DNA from: Glaciecola petra
GTDB lineage: Bacteria; Pseudomonadota; Gammaproteobacteria; Enterobacterales; Alteromonadaceae
Assembly: GCF_031846345.1 (NCBI RefSeq)
Contig: NZ_JAVRHX010000001.1
Coordinates: 434,001-498,000 of the forward strand
Length of the DNA stretch: 64,000 nucleotides
Direction of reading: 5' to 3'
Shown: piece by piece, positions 9,014-18,412 of the stretch
Layout: each line of letters begins with the position of its first letter
Numbering within the stretch: position 1 is the first letter of the stretch
The notes under the pieces: generated by a model
Databases searched by the model: none
What the model saw: the letters and a program-made list of their open reading frames with translations, nothing else
What the model was told of the DNA's origin: nothing
Made by a program: the position numbers and the translations under genes

Positions 9014-10141
9014 TCATGACAATAGTTTTTTAGCTATGTTACGAGAGAGTTTAATGCCTGATACTTCAATTGTCTCATAAGATATTTTGGCTATTATCAT
9101 GCTTATAGGCATAACAATCAAAAATATTAAAGTGGCCGACTCTAACACTGTTGGCCATGCGAATTGTATACAAATTATCGTTAAAGCGCCTATCACCAAA
9201 TTGTGATACAAATAAAGGCTATATGAAATTTCACCTAACCAATAGAACGGTTTTATTAAGGTATGGCCTTTATCAAATGTAAAGTTAGTAAATAACAAAG
9301 CGCCCATGCACAGCAAACCAAATATTCCATTGAATCCGAAAGGGTTTGAAATAACCGGTAAAGTACCAAAATCGATGTATCCTTGTTGCGTTAGAGTGCA
9401 TGCAATAAAAAAACAAGCGAACAACAAAAGTCCTAATGCTGCATGCAAGCGTATCTTGATACGTTCATAAAGGTACGCAAAAACAATACCAAAACAAAAG
9501 GTAAAAGCCAGCATGAAAACCCAAGTGCTCTCCATGCTGATATAACCTTCACGATGCACAATATAGCTTACCACTGCAATTACAATGGGACCGAAGATAC
9601 TAGTGTAACGCATCGATAATACTAGTAGGGGAAACACTAAATAGTATTGAAACTCAACCGGTAGACTCCAATATGCGTTATTGAAAAGTCCATTTGGACC
9701 TTGAATGTTGAAGGTTAAAGTCAAATAACCCATTAAGTCTATAAAGCTCCAATCGCTTAAAAACTGAGACTCTATCCAATTGTCTCTTGGAGTAACATAA
9801 TAGGTCTGAAAAATTGGCATAAAAGCCATATAGATAAAAAGTGAGACGGCAAACGCTGGCCAAATGCGGAAAAAACGTTTGACATAAAACTGTGCTAATC
9901 CACGCAAACCATGTACATGTTTATTGCTAAAATAAAGTGTTGCACCGCTTAATGCAAAAAATAACATGACGCCAAAAGTGCCTAAATCGAAAAAACGAAT
10001 AAAGCCAATAACAGTGGATGTTTGTGTGTCGAGATAAACGTCTTCTGCCATTCTGACGCTATGCGCTACAACAACTAGTGTTGCGGCTATGCCTCGTAAC
10101 CAAGTCAATTGAGTCAAGTAACGTTTATCATTCGCTTGCAT
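9014..10141 (-). CDS. Acyltransferase family 3 membrane protein
   Basis: A 375-residue integral membrane O-acyltransferase of the acyltransferase-3 family with about ten helices. WLRGIAATLVVVAHS near residue 15 contains the conserved His, and YVKRFFRIWPAF near residue 85 is the family's second motif. Such proteins move an acetyl or other acyl group across the inner membrane for sugar modification. The gene overlaps the end of the SGNH gene by 14 bases. In fused members of this family (OafB type) the same two domains occur in one protein, so these two probably work as a pair. Confidence 0.85.
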   Translation of the reverse strand: MQANDKRYLTQLTWLRGIAATLVVVAHSVRMAEDVYLDTQTSTVIGFIRFFDLGTFGVMLFFALSGATLYFSNKHVHGLRGLAQFYVKRFFRIWPAFAVSLFIYMAFMPIFQTYYVTPRDNWIESQFLSDWSFIDLMGYLTLTFNIQGPNGLFNNAYWSLPVEFQYYLVFPLLVLSMRYTSIFGPIVIAVVSYIVHREGYISMESTWVFMLAFTFCFGIVFAYLYERIKIRLHAALGLLLFACFFIACTLTQQGYIDFGTLPVISNPFGFNGIFGLLCMGALLFTNFTFDKGHTLIKPFYWLGEISYSLYLYHNLVIGALTIICIQFAWPTVLESATLIFLIVMPISMIIAKISYETIEVSGIKLSRNIAKKLLS

Positions 10142-10841
10142 TTAATACTTCTCTATTTATCCATTCAGTAATGACACGATATCCATCGCGATTAATGTGT
10201 AAGCCATCTCCGCGATCATATTTTTTTTTCAGATAACCATTTTGACTGAACTCACTATTGATATTTAAAAAGGTAACACGTGGGTCATTTTGGCTTACGT
10301 TTTTCATTTCTATATTAAGTTTTGTAACGCGATTATTAATTAGCTCCGCATTATGCCTATCCTCAGCCATATGAAAAGTTGATACCCAAAACACTTGTGT
10401 ATTGGTAGATAGCATTTTTAAAATACCCCTACTATTTTCAACTATTTCAGCGACTGAACGATTTGCGTTTAGGTCGTTTATTCCTATAAAAATAATCACT
10501 CTACGTGCATTTTTAAGTGAAGATAAACTCGCTATCTTTTCTAACAAACGCTGGGAAGTGTTGTGTCCAATTCCCCAATTAATAACAGGTGAATCTAAAT
10601 TTATTGTATTGAGACTTTGCCCAATACTATCACCCACTACAAAATCGTGACTACTTTCTATTTGCTGGTCAAGGTAGCTTTGAAAAGCATACAATGAATT
10701 GATGTAATGTTCTGTTTGACTATTTGTAGGTTGCTTGCCCAGCTTCAACATAATGGCATGATAAGTATCTGTTTTAATCACCAGTACGGCAACTAACACG
10801 TGAATTAAAAGAATATAAATAATGAATGTTTTTTTAAGCAT
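10128..10841 (-). CDS. Membrane-anchored periplasmic SGNH/GDSL hydrolase-like protein
   Basis: A 237-residue protein with one N-terminal hydrophobic anchor (residues 4-24) and an SGNH domain. Block I is VVGDSIGQS (nucleophile Ser near residue 72), block III is IIFIGINDLN, and block V is DRGDGLHINRDGY with the catalytic Asp and His. The anchor places the domain in the periplasm. Translation overlaps with the downstream acyltransferase-3 gene. Known split or fused AT3-SGNH systems O-acetylate surface sugars, which is the most likely role here. An esterase trimming acyl groups is the alternative. Confidence 0.75.
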   Translation of the reverse strand: MLKKTFIIYILLIHVLVAVLVIKTDTYHAIMLKLGKQPTNSQTEHYINSLYAFQSYLDQQIESSHDFVVGDSIGQSLNTINLDSPVINWGIGHNTSQRLLEKIASLSSLKNARRVIIFIGINDLNANRSVAEIVENSRGILKMLSTNTQVFWVSTFHMAEDRHNAELINNRVTKLNIEMKNVSQNDPRVTFLNINSEFSQNGYLKKKYDRGDGLHINRDGYRVITEWINREVLNASE

Positions 10842-10875
10842 TTTAGCTCGTTATCTAATATTCAAGTGGATGAAG

Positions 10876-11847
10876 TTAAAATATGGCATTTATGGCTCCT
10901 TTAATAGTGCCTAATGCTCGTCCAAAAAAGTAAAAAACATAAAAACTAAAAGTATGTACAAAGTTTAGTTTAGTCCTTGCTTTAATAAATAGGCGCAAGC
11001 TATATGCTACGATTGGAGATATGCCAAGTAATATCGCTATTAAAGATAACGACCCAAATCCAAAAATAATGAGAACTAAGCTTGCTAGAGTGCCAAATAC
11101 AACCATTAATGGGGCTATGATACTTGGATATTCACTTAAAGGGATTTTTCTTCCAGAAAGTGAAGCAATATTAGCTTGCCCTCGCCATATTTCTTTTTTT
11201 AGAAGCTTAATGAGTGATTTGTCTTCACCTAAATGAATATGTGATGTCTTAAATGTGGCCATTAGTGGCTTGATAGATGCCGCGCTTGCGGTAAAAAACA
11301 CATCTTCGCAAGTGCTTAAATGTTCAGGAAAGCCAGGTGTTTGCAAGAATATGGATTTACTTAAAAACAGATTGCTACCCGCGAGTGAATCAGGATTTCC
11401 TTGAATAGAAAGGTTTTGTAAGGCAGAGCGCACAACTTCGGTCGCAGGGGCATTGATGCATGGTATTTGTGGTGAGGTTAAAATTGATACGTTTTGGTTG
11501 TAGTTATCAAGCATGACTTGAATCCAATCAGGTTTGAGTTCAACGTCAGCATCGATAAACGCAATAAACTCACCTTTGGCTTTTGCGGCACCCTCATTAC
11601 GTTGTTTAGAAATACTCCATTCTTCCGGCGCCTCAATAACAGTTAACTTGCATGTCGTTGCAGTAGCAAGCACCAATCCTTGGTTTTTCGAAACCACAAT
11701 GATTTCGTAAGCGCCTTGGTAATTTAACTGGTCTATGGAACAAATAGTCTCTTCTAAAAGCTCAGTTCTGCCTTTATGTGGAATAACAAACGACACTTTT
11801 AGGTCAGGTTTATGTTGAGTATTTGCTTGATCTAACTTTGAAGACAT
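10876..11847 (-). CDS. Glycosyltransferase family 2 with C-terminal membrane segments
   Basis: A 323-residue GT-A glycosyltransferase. VSFVIPHKGRTELLEETICSID opens the nucleotide-binding fold near residue 18, and EFIAFIDADVELKPDW near residue 110 holds the DXD-type metal site. The last ~100 residues form two or three hydrophobic helices that tether it to the inner membrane. It probably extends the lipid-linked saccharide. ATG at 11847 has an AGGTAA ribosome-binding site. It sits 7 bases after the RIFT-barrel gene in the operon. Confidence 0.85.
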   Translation of the reverse strand: MSSKLDQANTQHKPDLKVSFVIPHKGRTELLEETICSIDQLNYQGAYEIIVVSKNQGLVLATATTCKLTVIEAPEEWSISKQRNEGAAKAKGEFIAFIDADVELKPDWIQVMLDNYNQNVSILTSPQIPCINAPATEVVRSALQNLSIQGNPDSLAGSNLFLSKSIFLQTPGFPEHLSTCEDVFFTASAASIKPLMATFKTSHIHLGEDKSLIKLLKKEIWRGQANIASLSGRKIPLSEYPSIIAPLMVVFGTLASLVLIIFGFGSLSLIAILLGISPIVAYSLRLFIKARTKLNFVHTFSFYVFYFFGRALGTIKGAINAIF

Positions 11848-11854
11848 TTGGCGA

Positions 11855-14440
11855 TTACCTTAGGCGTTTCTTTAACCAAGACACTTCTCGTTTTAGCGAA
11901 AAACGTTTCAACAGTTTAAAAACATTACCTGTGAGTGTATCGTATTTTATTGCCTGCCCGTTAATGGGCATAGTATTCTTCTGGCTATATTCAATTGCAC
12001 TGTTTGCTTCGAATGCGGAAACATTCTGTAGCAATAGCACCAAAATTCTAGTGTAGTGTTTTTCGTCTGATGCGTTTAGATAGTCTACGATGTAAGTTTT
12101 GAAGAATTGGCTCTTTTGCAGGAGAGTTTGTTTTTGCTTGGGTATGATATCTAGCCACAAGCAAGCGTCGTACAACCAAGCTTTACGAGTGTCTTGTGCC
12201 ACCCAAGTAGCATTAACAAATTCTAGTTTTTCGGCAGATTCTAAAAACGGTTTTTCATGCTCTAACATCCACTCAATATATTTACAAAATGCATTGAGCA
12301 CATTGCCATCCAACTGATCGAGCTTAGATTGACGGCTAACAAAAATATAGCGCGCACAAGCTTGTAAAAATACGATGTAAAACCATGTTGTTTCGGGGTT
12401 ATCAAGTCCACGCTCTTCGATTAAATCATCAGCACTTATTGTATGTTCAATGACTTTTCTTGCTCGTGTTAGATAGTTACTATCATTGCTTACATAGTAA
12501 CTATCTAGAAGTGCTATAACGTAGTTTGCAGAGCCTCTATCGAAAGGATATTTATTGGTTACCACATTGCGGTAATCACCAAAATGGCGATTTTTAAAAC
12601 GCAATAAAAACTCAAATATTGAACCTGAGCCTTCGTAGACATTAGTGATCCATTCTGTCAGTTTCAATACCGCCTGTTTTGAAGCAAGATTACCTGTCAT
12701 ACAATAATGCAACATTAAGCCGCTTGTATAGCAATGCTGCCCACCAGGTCCGCCACCACCTTGCTGATTACCATATGCAGCTTCACTTTGATGTTTGGAA
12801 AATGTTCTGTGAGTACATGTATGTGCTTGATTATAATGATCGGTATGCCAAAAAAGTCCATTGTTGTATTCGGCCTTGTCTTTATTTGTATGGTATATGT
12901 CAATATCTAACACATGTTTTGCTAAGTCATAGGCCAGGTTTAACCAGCGAATATCATTGTCTTTCAAATATTGCTGCATAAATCCAAATATTGGATCGTA
13001 CTGGTTGTTGTAATGTGAAATAAAAATATTTTCGTCTTTTTGTCGACTGGTTTCGTGATCTGCATAGAGGTCGCCAAAGTGCCTCCATCCATATTCGTCT
13101 ATCGCTTCTCGTTTTTGGAAGAAATTATGTGACCCTTCTAAAGCTTGCTCTTTAACAATGTTGTTTAAGGGATGGGAAATGCTAGTAGGGCTAAAAAATG
13201 GCAGAACACCTGTTTTCTGTATCCAATCAGGCTTGATCGCACAAATCAAACTATTTTGGGAAATATTTGTAGCAGCATCAGTACCAAACAATTGCTCAAA
13301 ATAATGTGTCTTTTTTTCACCGGGTTGAAGTTCTATATGACTAGGAAATAAATTAACAATGCACTCATTGTCTTTGATCGAAATACTCTTGGGGAAGTTT
13401 TGCCAAAAATCTTGCACTTTCAAATGATGAATATGTTGTTTCGACTCACTAATTAAACTAAACGTTGGGCTTATGCGTTGGCCTCTGAACTCATGATTAG
13501 CTGTTACTAGTTTGTATCCTTTTTCCGTTTTGCTCAAGCGCTGATGTTTGTCCACATGGTTAATACTATCAAATTTTTCGCCACCAGAATTAAGTTGGCT
13601 AAGTATTACCGGAAGTTCTAACTTTTGTGGTACGCCTGACTCAGGATCTTCGGTGTTTGTTAAATCAATAGAAATTGTCTTCTTTGAAACAAAATGAAAA
13701 CATAAATCGATGACCTCTACACTATTTTTATCCCCCAAATCCCATAATCCGCCTGGGTGTTCTGAAGCTTCGGGATTATGCAGAGTAAAAGCGGTTGCAA
13801 TGTGTCGGTTTTGTTGATTAATTGTGTATTCGCATTCAAATTTTATCGACGAAGTTGGTGCGGACAAATCTTCAGGTATAAAGCTCCCGCTAAGATTTAC
13901 CACTGAAACAAACGGGGTACCAATAGACGCTTGTTGTTTGTGACGTATATTGTCAATAATCGCAGTGTGTTTATGCCCATTAATATCAATATTACAATTG
14001 CCTTCAAGTTTGACACATTCATTATTGTCATTAAATTGTAGAAGGTTCAATGGTCCCTTTGGAGCGAAATTAGGACTTATTTGTGACTGCTGATGCAAGG
14101 TGTCTTGCCTTGAACTTTTTATGGTGTTGCTCTCATCAAAAGCATCATTTTCATCGGTATTAATTTCGATTTTCAATGACTTACTTTCATTAGCACCAAT
14201 ATCGACAAACGTGCTGAATTGTAACCATTTTACGGAGCCATCTTGCCAATATGTCAGTGGAACTGCTTGAAAGACAAGTGCGTTGTCGTTATCAGAGATT
14301 CTTACGCATGTTTGAAGTGCGAGCGTGCCACTAGCTTCTAATTTTAATAAGCTTGCTTCAAGAGGCAGACTAAAACGAAGATGCTGCTGTTTCCTAGCGT
14401 AACCCGATGGCTCCGTAACAGTGACTGCAGTGATCGTCAT
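11855..14440 (-). CDS. Large RIFT-barrel/alpha-toroid protein, polysaccharide lyase-like
   Basis: An 861-residue protein without a recognisable signal peptide. The N-terminal SLPLEASLLKLEASGTLALQ and PLTYWQDGSVKWLQFSTFVDI look like the RIFT-barrel domain of the YetA/exo-rhamnogalacturonan-lyase family. A central beta-rich part follows, and then an alpha-helical portion (about residues 430-750) with GGGGPGGQHCYTSGLMLHYCMTG and repeated helix pairs suggesting an (alpha/alpha) toroid. It might cleave or bind an acidic polysaccharide. Location inside a biosynthetic operon and the apparent cytoplasmic form are odd for a lyase. The family call is moderate, and the substrate is unknown. Confidence 0.55.
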   Translation of the reverse strand: MTITAVTVTEPSGYARKQQHLRFSLPLEASLLKLEASGTLALQTCVRISDNDNALVFQAVPLTYWQDGSVKWLQFSTFVDIGANESKSLKIEINTDENDAFDESNTIKSSRQDTLHQQSQISPNFAPKGPLNLLQFNDNNECVKLEGNCNIDINGHKHTAIIDNIRHKQQASIGTPFVSVVNLSGSFIPEDLSAPTSSIKFECEYTINQQNRHIATAFTLHNPEASEHPGGLWDLGDKNSVEVIDLCFHFVSKKTISIDLTNTEDPESGVPQKLELPVILSQLNSGGEKFDSINHVDKHQRLSKTEKGYKLVTANHEFRGQRISPTFSLISESKQHIHHLKVQDFWQNFPKSISIKDNECIVNLFPSHIELQPGEKKTHYFEQLFGTDAATNISQNSLICAIKPDWIQKTGVLPFFSPTSISHPLNNIVKEQALEGSHNFFQKREAIDEYGWRHFGDLYADHETSRQKDENIFISHYNNQYDPIFGFMQQYLKDNDIRWLNLAYDLAKHVLDIDIYHTNKDKAEYNNGLFWHTDHYNQAHTCTHRTFSKHQSEAAYGNQQGGGGPGGQHCYTSGLMLHYCMTGNLASKQAVLKLTEWITNVYEGSGSIFEFLLRFKNRHFGDYRNVVTNKYPFDRGSANYVIALLDSYYVSNDSNYLTRARKVIEHTISADDLIEERGLDNPETTWFYIVFLQACARYIFVSRQSKLDQLDGNVLNAFCKYIEWMLEHEKPFLESAEKLEFVNATWVAQDTRKAWLYDACLWLDIIPKQKQTLLQKSQFFKTYIVDYLNASDEKHYTRILVLLLQNVSAFEANSAIEYSQKNTMPINGQAIKYDTLTGNVFKLLKRFSLKREVSWLKKRLR

Positions 14441-14441
14441 G

Positions 14442-15590
14442 CTAATTTCCTTTAGTCTTTTGTAAGCTACTAGCCAGATGTTTCATACTAGTTTGGGCAG
14501 TATTTTTTGCGCTTCTAAGCGTTTGTTCTAAGTTTAGTTTGAATATTGGTTTTTGTAAGGTCGCACGATAAAATTTACCAGTACGTTGCGCCAAGCTGTC
14601 TTTATAAGACTCACCGCCGCCCATAAAGTCGTAGTAATCTATTCCCGCATCTAAGTATTGCTGAATACAAAGCGCATGTCCTACTAGGCCAGGCTTGAGT
14701 TTATTATCACTTTCCGACTGCAGAGCACTTAAATAAAAGTAAACGCGATTTTGATAAATAAAATTATAAAAATAGGCAATAGCACGTTTGTTGCAACTTA
14801 TCTTGATAAGATCAATATAGCCGCTCGACCAGTTTCGTTCTATCAAACTTTGGTGAAACTGACAAAATATAGGGTTTGCGAAACCGCTTTCTTGATATCC
14901 AACGCCCCATCGCTCCCTGTGCAAAGGGCTAATTTCAGCAAAAGTTGTTTTTGCCTCTTGAACAGTATTAGCATGATGTATCTCTATGGACCCTTGTTTT
15001 TCATAGTGTTTAATACTGCGGCGTATCTGTGAGCGTTTGTTTTTTGATAAGGAACTTAAATAGTCAGGCTGTTCATTTCTAAGTTTAGCCAAATCGATGC
15101 CATGACTTTCACTTTCCCAGCGTATCACTAAGTGTAATCCGCTAATGTCAGCCAATTGCCTAACTTTCTCTGCAGATGCAACTCCATAAAGAAGCTCATC
15201 CCACTGGAATGCTTCGGTTAGGGTTTTAACCATAAGCGGATACACATATTCTGCGTGATTATCATCTACTAAAAAATCGTTATATTCTATCCATTGTTGG
15301 TCACTATTGGGGTCGCCTGTTTCATGCAAAAAGCATTGTTTTACAGACATTACTTTGTGTCGAGCACTGTCTTTGAAACAAAGTAAGCACAAACCCACAA
15401 CGGTACCTTGATGTCGAATCGTGATAATGGAAACGTGTGGAGAGATTGTGAGTAACCAAGTGTGCATCCAATGCCACGAAATAAAAAAGCGATGTTTAGC
15501 GCGGCTTTGTAGGCTGCACCAATCATCACCGAGCGCGGCCATTTCAGCCGCGTCGATGTTTGATTTTATTTCGACTTGATAATCATTCAA
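14442..15590 (-). CDS. GNAT/FemAB-like acyltransferase (BioF2/CelD type)
   Basis: A 382-residue protein with a central GNAT fold of the CelD/BcsL-like acetyltransferase group. Marks are FISWHWMHTWLLTI near residue 35, SLSKNKRSQIRRSIKHYEKQG near residue 180, and YDFMGGGESYKDSLAQRTGKFYRA near residue 335, all typical of FemAB-related proteins of exosortase-A loci. It may attach an acyl or aminoacyl group to the polysaccharide or its carrier. The start is TTG at 15590, one base after the carbamoyltransferase stop; no in-frame ATG is near, and the ribosome-binding site is weak, suggesting translational coupling. A second, partial FemAB-like gene lies at the left edge. Confidence 0.75.
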   Translation of the reverse strand: MNDYQVEIKSNIDAAEMAALGDDWCSLQSRAKHRFFISWHWMHTWLLTISPHVSIITIRHQGTVVGLCLLCFKDSARHKVMSVKQCFLHETGDPNSDQQWIEYNDFLVDDNHAEYVYPLMVKTLTEAFQWDELLYGVASAEKVRQLADISGLHLVIRWESESHGIDLAKLRNEQPDYLSSLSKNKRSQIRRSIKHYEKQGSIEIHHANTVQEAKTTFAEISPLHRERWGVGYQESGFANPIFCQFHQSLIERNWSSGYIDLIKISCNKRAIAYFYNFIYQNRVYFYLSALQSESDNKLKPGLVGHALCIQQYLDAGIDYYDFMGGGESYKDSLAQRTGKFYRATLQKPIFKLNLEQTLRSAKNTAQTSMKHLASSLQKTKGN

Positions 15591-15591
15591 T

Positions 15592-17424
15592 TTAGTTAAA
15601 GCTGGCTTGCTCTGGGTGCTTAACTAAAAAACCACCTATTGCTAGGTAATCGAGGTTGCCGTCAAGAAAAGCTCTAACAGCATCGTGTGGGCTACAGACT
15701 ATGGGTTCTTCGTGCATATTAAAGCTTGTATTAATTAAGCTTGGTATACCACTTAATTTATAATACTCGTTTAATATGTCGTAATACCCTTGGTTGACTT
15801 CGCGTCTTACCAATTGAGGACGTGCTGTACCGTCTACATGAACGGCTGCAGGACAATCGTTTTTCATTTGTTCAGTACAATCAAAAGTAACGGTCATAAA
15901 TTCGGCCGCGTGTTCAGCACCTTTGATATTGATATAACAGTCTTCACGCTTCTCATACAACGTTACTGGCGCAAACGGCATAAACTCTGTTCGACCGAGG
16001 CGCTTATTAAGCCACTGGTTTACTTCAGGTTCTCTCGCGTGATACATGATAGAACGGTTACCTAATGCGCGCGGACCATATTCCATACGGCCATCAAATC
16101 GAGCAACAACATTACCTTCATGGATAACTTTTGCGACTTCGGCAGCATAGTTTTCTGGCTTGGTAAAAGTTAGACCTGCCTTTTCCAGCTCGACCTGAAT
16201 TTCGTCATCCGAAAAGTCTGGCCCCAAATAAACATTGCTGATTGACTCTTTGACTTCGGCTTTGTTTGATAGATACAAGGCCGCACCAGTGCCACAGCCG
16301 CCATCACCCATATTCGGATAGACAAAAATTTCGTTTACACCATCCACCTCGAATATACGTTGATTAAGCTTCACATTAGCGGTAACACCACCGGACAATA
16401 CGATGTTTGTCATGCCCGTTTGTTCAACCCAATATTTCACGAATTCCGCAGCAACAACTTCTAAGACTTTTTGATAAGCAGCAGCGACATCAATTTTTGG
16501 AAATTCAGATGCCAATAAACGCGACAAAAATACATTATTAGCCTGATAAATCTTAAAATCACCTTTCCGCTGTTCTATACGGCTGAGTAAAATTGGGGTA
16601 AGAATATCTGGATCACCATATGATGCTAAGCCAACGATTTTACCTTCGTGGCGACTTGGTTTAAATCCTAAACTAGAAGTAACATGTTCGTACATGGTAC
16701 CTAAAGAATGCGGATATTGAACACCTTGTAAGCGCTTTATACGGCCGTTTTCGGCAATGCTGGCAGAACCAGCTAAGCCCGTACCATAGCCGTCTAATGT
16801 AATACATAGTGCTTTGTCAAAACCACTGCACAAATATGCATTTGCAGCATGTGATAAATGATGGTCAATACGCGATAACTTGTCGCTTAAACCAAGCTTT
16901 GATAGCCCTTTGAGTAATTCTTTTTGCCAACGTTTGTGGCCTTCTTTAGCATCTTCAGCCCATTTTGAAGTACCTTCAATGGCTGCTTTTTTTGAGAAAA
17001 AGTTCATTTTTCCAGACATTGCATAATAAGCATTGTGTAGCATGCTCTTATCCATCTTTTCATTCGGATTCTGCAGTCCATGGATAGGTTTGTCGCGAAC
17101 AGGTACTTTTTGTTTAGCTTCTTTGATCAGGGCAGAGACGTCCGGCTCGTCAAAATACTCTATAAACGTTTTTTCGTCTTGAACGTTTTTGGTGAATATT
17201 TCAGTTTCTTTGTCAGCATCTAAAAATGCGTAAGCGACTTTATCAATTTCTTCTAATTTGATACCAGTATATTCAAGCGCTTTTTCTACCGCTTTGTACG
17301 GAAAACCATCTTGTTGTTTTTGCCGAGTGAAGCGTTCTTCACCTGCAGCGAACAGCACTACACCGTCCTTTACTATAGAAACAGTAGCGTCTTTGTCTAG
17401 TGGGGAAATGCCCAACACAATCAT
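15592..17424 (-). CDS. Carbamoyltransferase (NodU/CmcH/TobZ family)
   Basis: A 610-residue O-carbamoyltransferase. The N-terminal ASKHA half opens with MIVLGISPLDKDATVSIVKDG, and RIDHHLSHAANAYLCSGF near residue 185 carries the conserved metal-binding His pair. GGVTANVKLNQRI and PNMGDGGCGTGAALYL follow. The C-terminal YrdC-like half has FDGRMEYGPRALGNRSI and SFNMHEEPIVCSPHDAV. The enzyme makes carbamoyl-adenylate from carbamoyl phosphate and ATP and transfers the carbamoyl group to a hydroxyl, here probably of a sugar in the exopolysaccharide. Length is normal. It starts one base after the deacetylase stop. Confidence 0.9.
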   Translation of the reverse strand: MIVLGISPLDKDATVSIVKDGVVLFAAGEERFTRQKQQDGFPYKAVEKALEYTGIKLEEIDKVAYAFLDADKETEIFTKNVQDEKTFIEYFDEPDVSALIKEAKQKVPVRDKPIHGLQNPNEKMDKSMLHNAYYAMSGKMNFFSKKAAIEGTSKWAEDAKEGHKRWQKELLKGLSKLGLSDKLSRIDHHLSHAANAYLCSGFDKALCITLDGYGTGLAGSASIAENGRIKRLQGVQYPHSLGTMYEHVTSSLGFKPSRHEGKIVGLASYGDPDILTPILLSRIEQRKGDFKIYQANNVFLSRLLASEFPKIDVAAAYQKVLEVVAAEFVKYWVEQTGMTNIVLSGGVTANVKLNQRIFEVDGVNEIFVYPNMGDGGCGTGAALYLSNKAEVKESISNVYLGPDFSDDEIQVELEKAGLTFTKPENYAAEVAKVIHEGNVVARFDGRMEYGPRALGNRSIMYHAREPEVNQWLNKRLGRTEFMPFAPVTLYEKREDCYINIKGAEHAAEFMTVTFDCTEQMKNDCPAAVHVDGTARPQLVRREVNQGYYDILNEYYKLSGIPSLINTSFNMHEEPIVCSPHDAVRAFLDGNLDYLAIGGFLVKHPEQASFN

Positions 17425-17425
17425 G

Positions 17426-18412
17426 TTATTTCTCCGTCATTGCGTAGATTTCGGTCGGCGTTACTGCACGACCATTTAATTGGTTAAAAAAGAAATCGAA
17501 AAACCTTTTAAAGCTATCGAGATAAACCTGTTGTTCTTGTTTGCTAGTTACGTAATCGGTATTTCCCGGAATAACTGTAGGGCTATGAAAGCTCCAAGTG
17601 AACAATCGGTGTCCTTTATTAAATAAATGTTTAGTTAATTTAATATGTTCATCGCTGGTATAGCCCTCTGGTGACAGTATCAAACGGTCAAGCAGTTGGG
17701 TTCGAGCTAAAATTCCAGGCACCCTAAAATTTTCTAATTCTTTTGCTAAATCAAACATTGAGCGTGATAGATTACCCAATTTACCGGTAAAGCCACCTGA
17801 AATAGGAATTTCTAACACTTTGCTGTCATTGAACACGAAAGGCAATGAATCTATATAACTATAATTTGGCCCACCATCTTTTGTATGGTTTATCGGCGGA
17901 CAATAAGAAAGATCAATGCTGAACCCTAATTTCTCTAAGGTTTTTAGTGTATTTGGCCCAAATCCATATCGACCTGCTTTATAGATATGTGGCGTAAAGC
18001 CAAAATTCTCTGCTATTTTGGCCTGTAAATTTTTCAGTTTATAGAGTTCTAGGTTAGCATCTAAATTTCCTGGATACATATTTGCCGTAGAAAGTGTTTC
18101 TTCGAAAGGCGGATTAACCCATGGATGTAAATGGGCGCCAATTTCGCATTGATTTAATTGGTGATAATTGCTCAAGACGTCGATAGATGGTTTTTGATTA
18201 GCTATTGCGTAATCTATTACGTAACAAGGAGATAGGCCAAAATCTACACAGATATCATGTGTAAGATGAAGTTGCTCCATATGTTTGACACCCACTTGAG
18301 AGCGGTCAGGGGGAGCATTCCAGTCAAATTCTTCTTCGGTGTCGACAACTACCATAAGCATTGGTTGAGTATCTTCACCGAATTCGATAATATTACCTTG
18401 ATGCATTCTCAT
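17426..18412 (-). CDS. Polysaccharide deacetylase-family protein, XrtA-associated
   Basis: A 328-residue NodB-like protein and first gene of the leftward operon. MVVVDTEEEFDW near residue 22 gives the Asp motif, and CEIGAHLHPWVNPPF near residue 92 supplies the paired metal-binding His. YKAGRYGFGPNTLKTLEKLGFSIDLSY near residue 145 and FTWSFHSPTVIPG near residue 278 complete the barrel motifs. It would remove N- or O-acetyl groups from polysaccharide intermediates. No signal peptide is visible, so it acts in the cytoplasm or is unusually exported. ATG at 18412 is used, but ATG two codons later is equally possible. Confidence 0.8.
   Translation of the reverse strand: MRMHQGNIIEFGEDTQPMLMVVVDTEEEFDWNAPPDRSQVGVKHMEQLHLTHDICVDFGLSPCYVIDYAIANQKPSIDVLSNYHQLNQCEIGAHLHPWVNPPFEETLSTANMYPGNLDANLELYKLKNLQAKIAENFGFTPHIYKAGRYGFGPNTLKTLEKLGFSIDLSYCPPINHTKDGGPNYSYIDSLPFVFNDSKVLEIPISGGFTGKLGNLSRSMFDLAKELENFRVPGILARTQLLDRLILSPEGYTSDEHIKLTKHLFNKGHRLFTWSFHSPTVIPGNTDYVTSKQEQQVYLDSFKRFFDFFFNQLNGRAVTPTEIYAMTEK

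Noticed and set aside
11823..12981. Opposite-strand frames inside the RIFT-barrel gene
   Set aside because: Several 60-100 codon frames occur antisense to the long gene, without ribosome-binding sites or recognisable domains; shadows of the coding strand.
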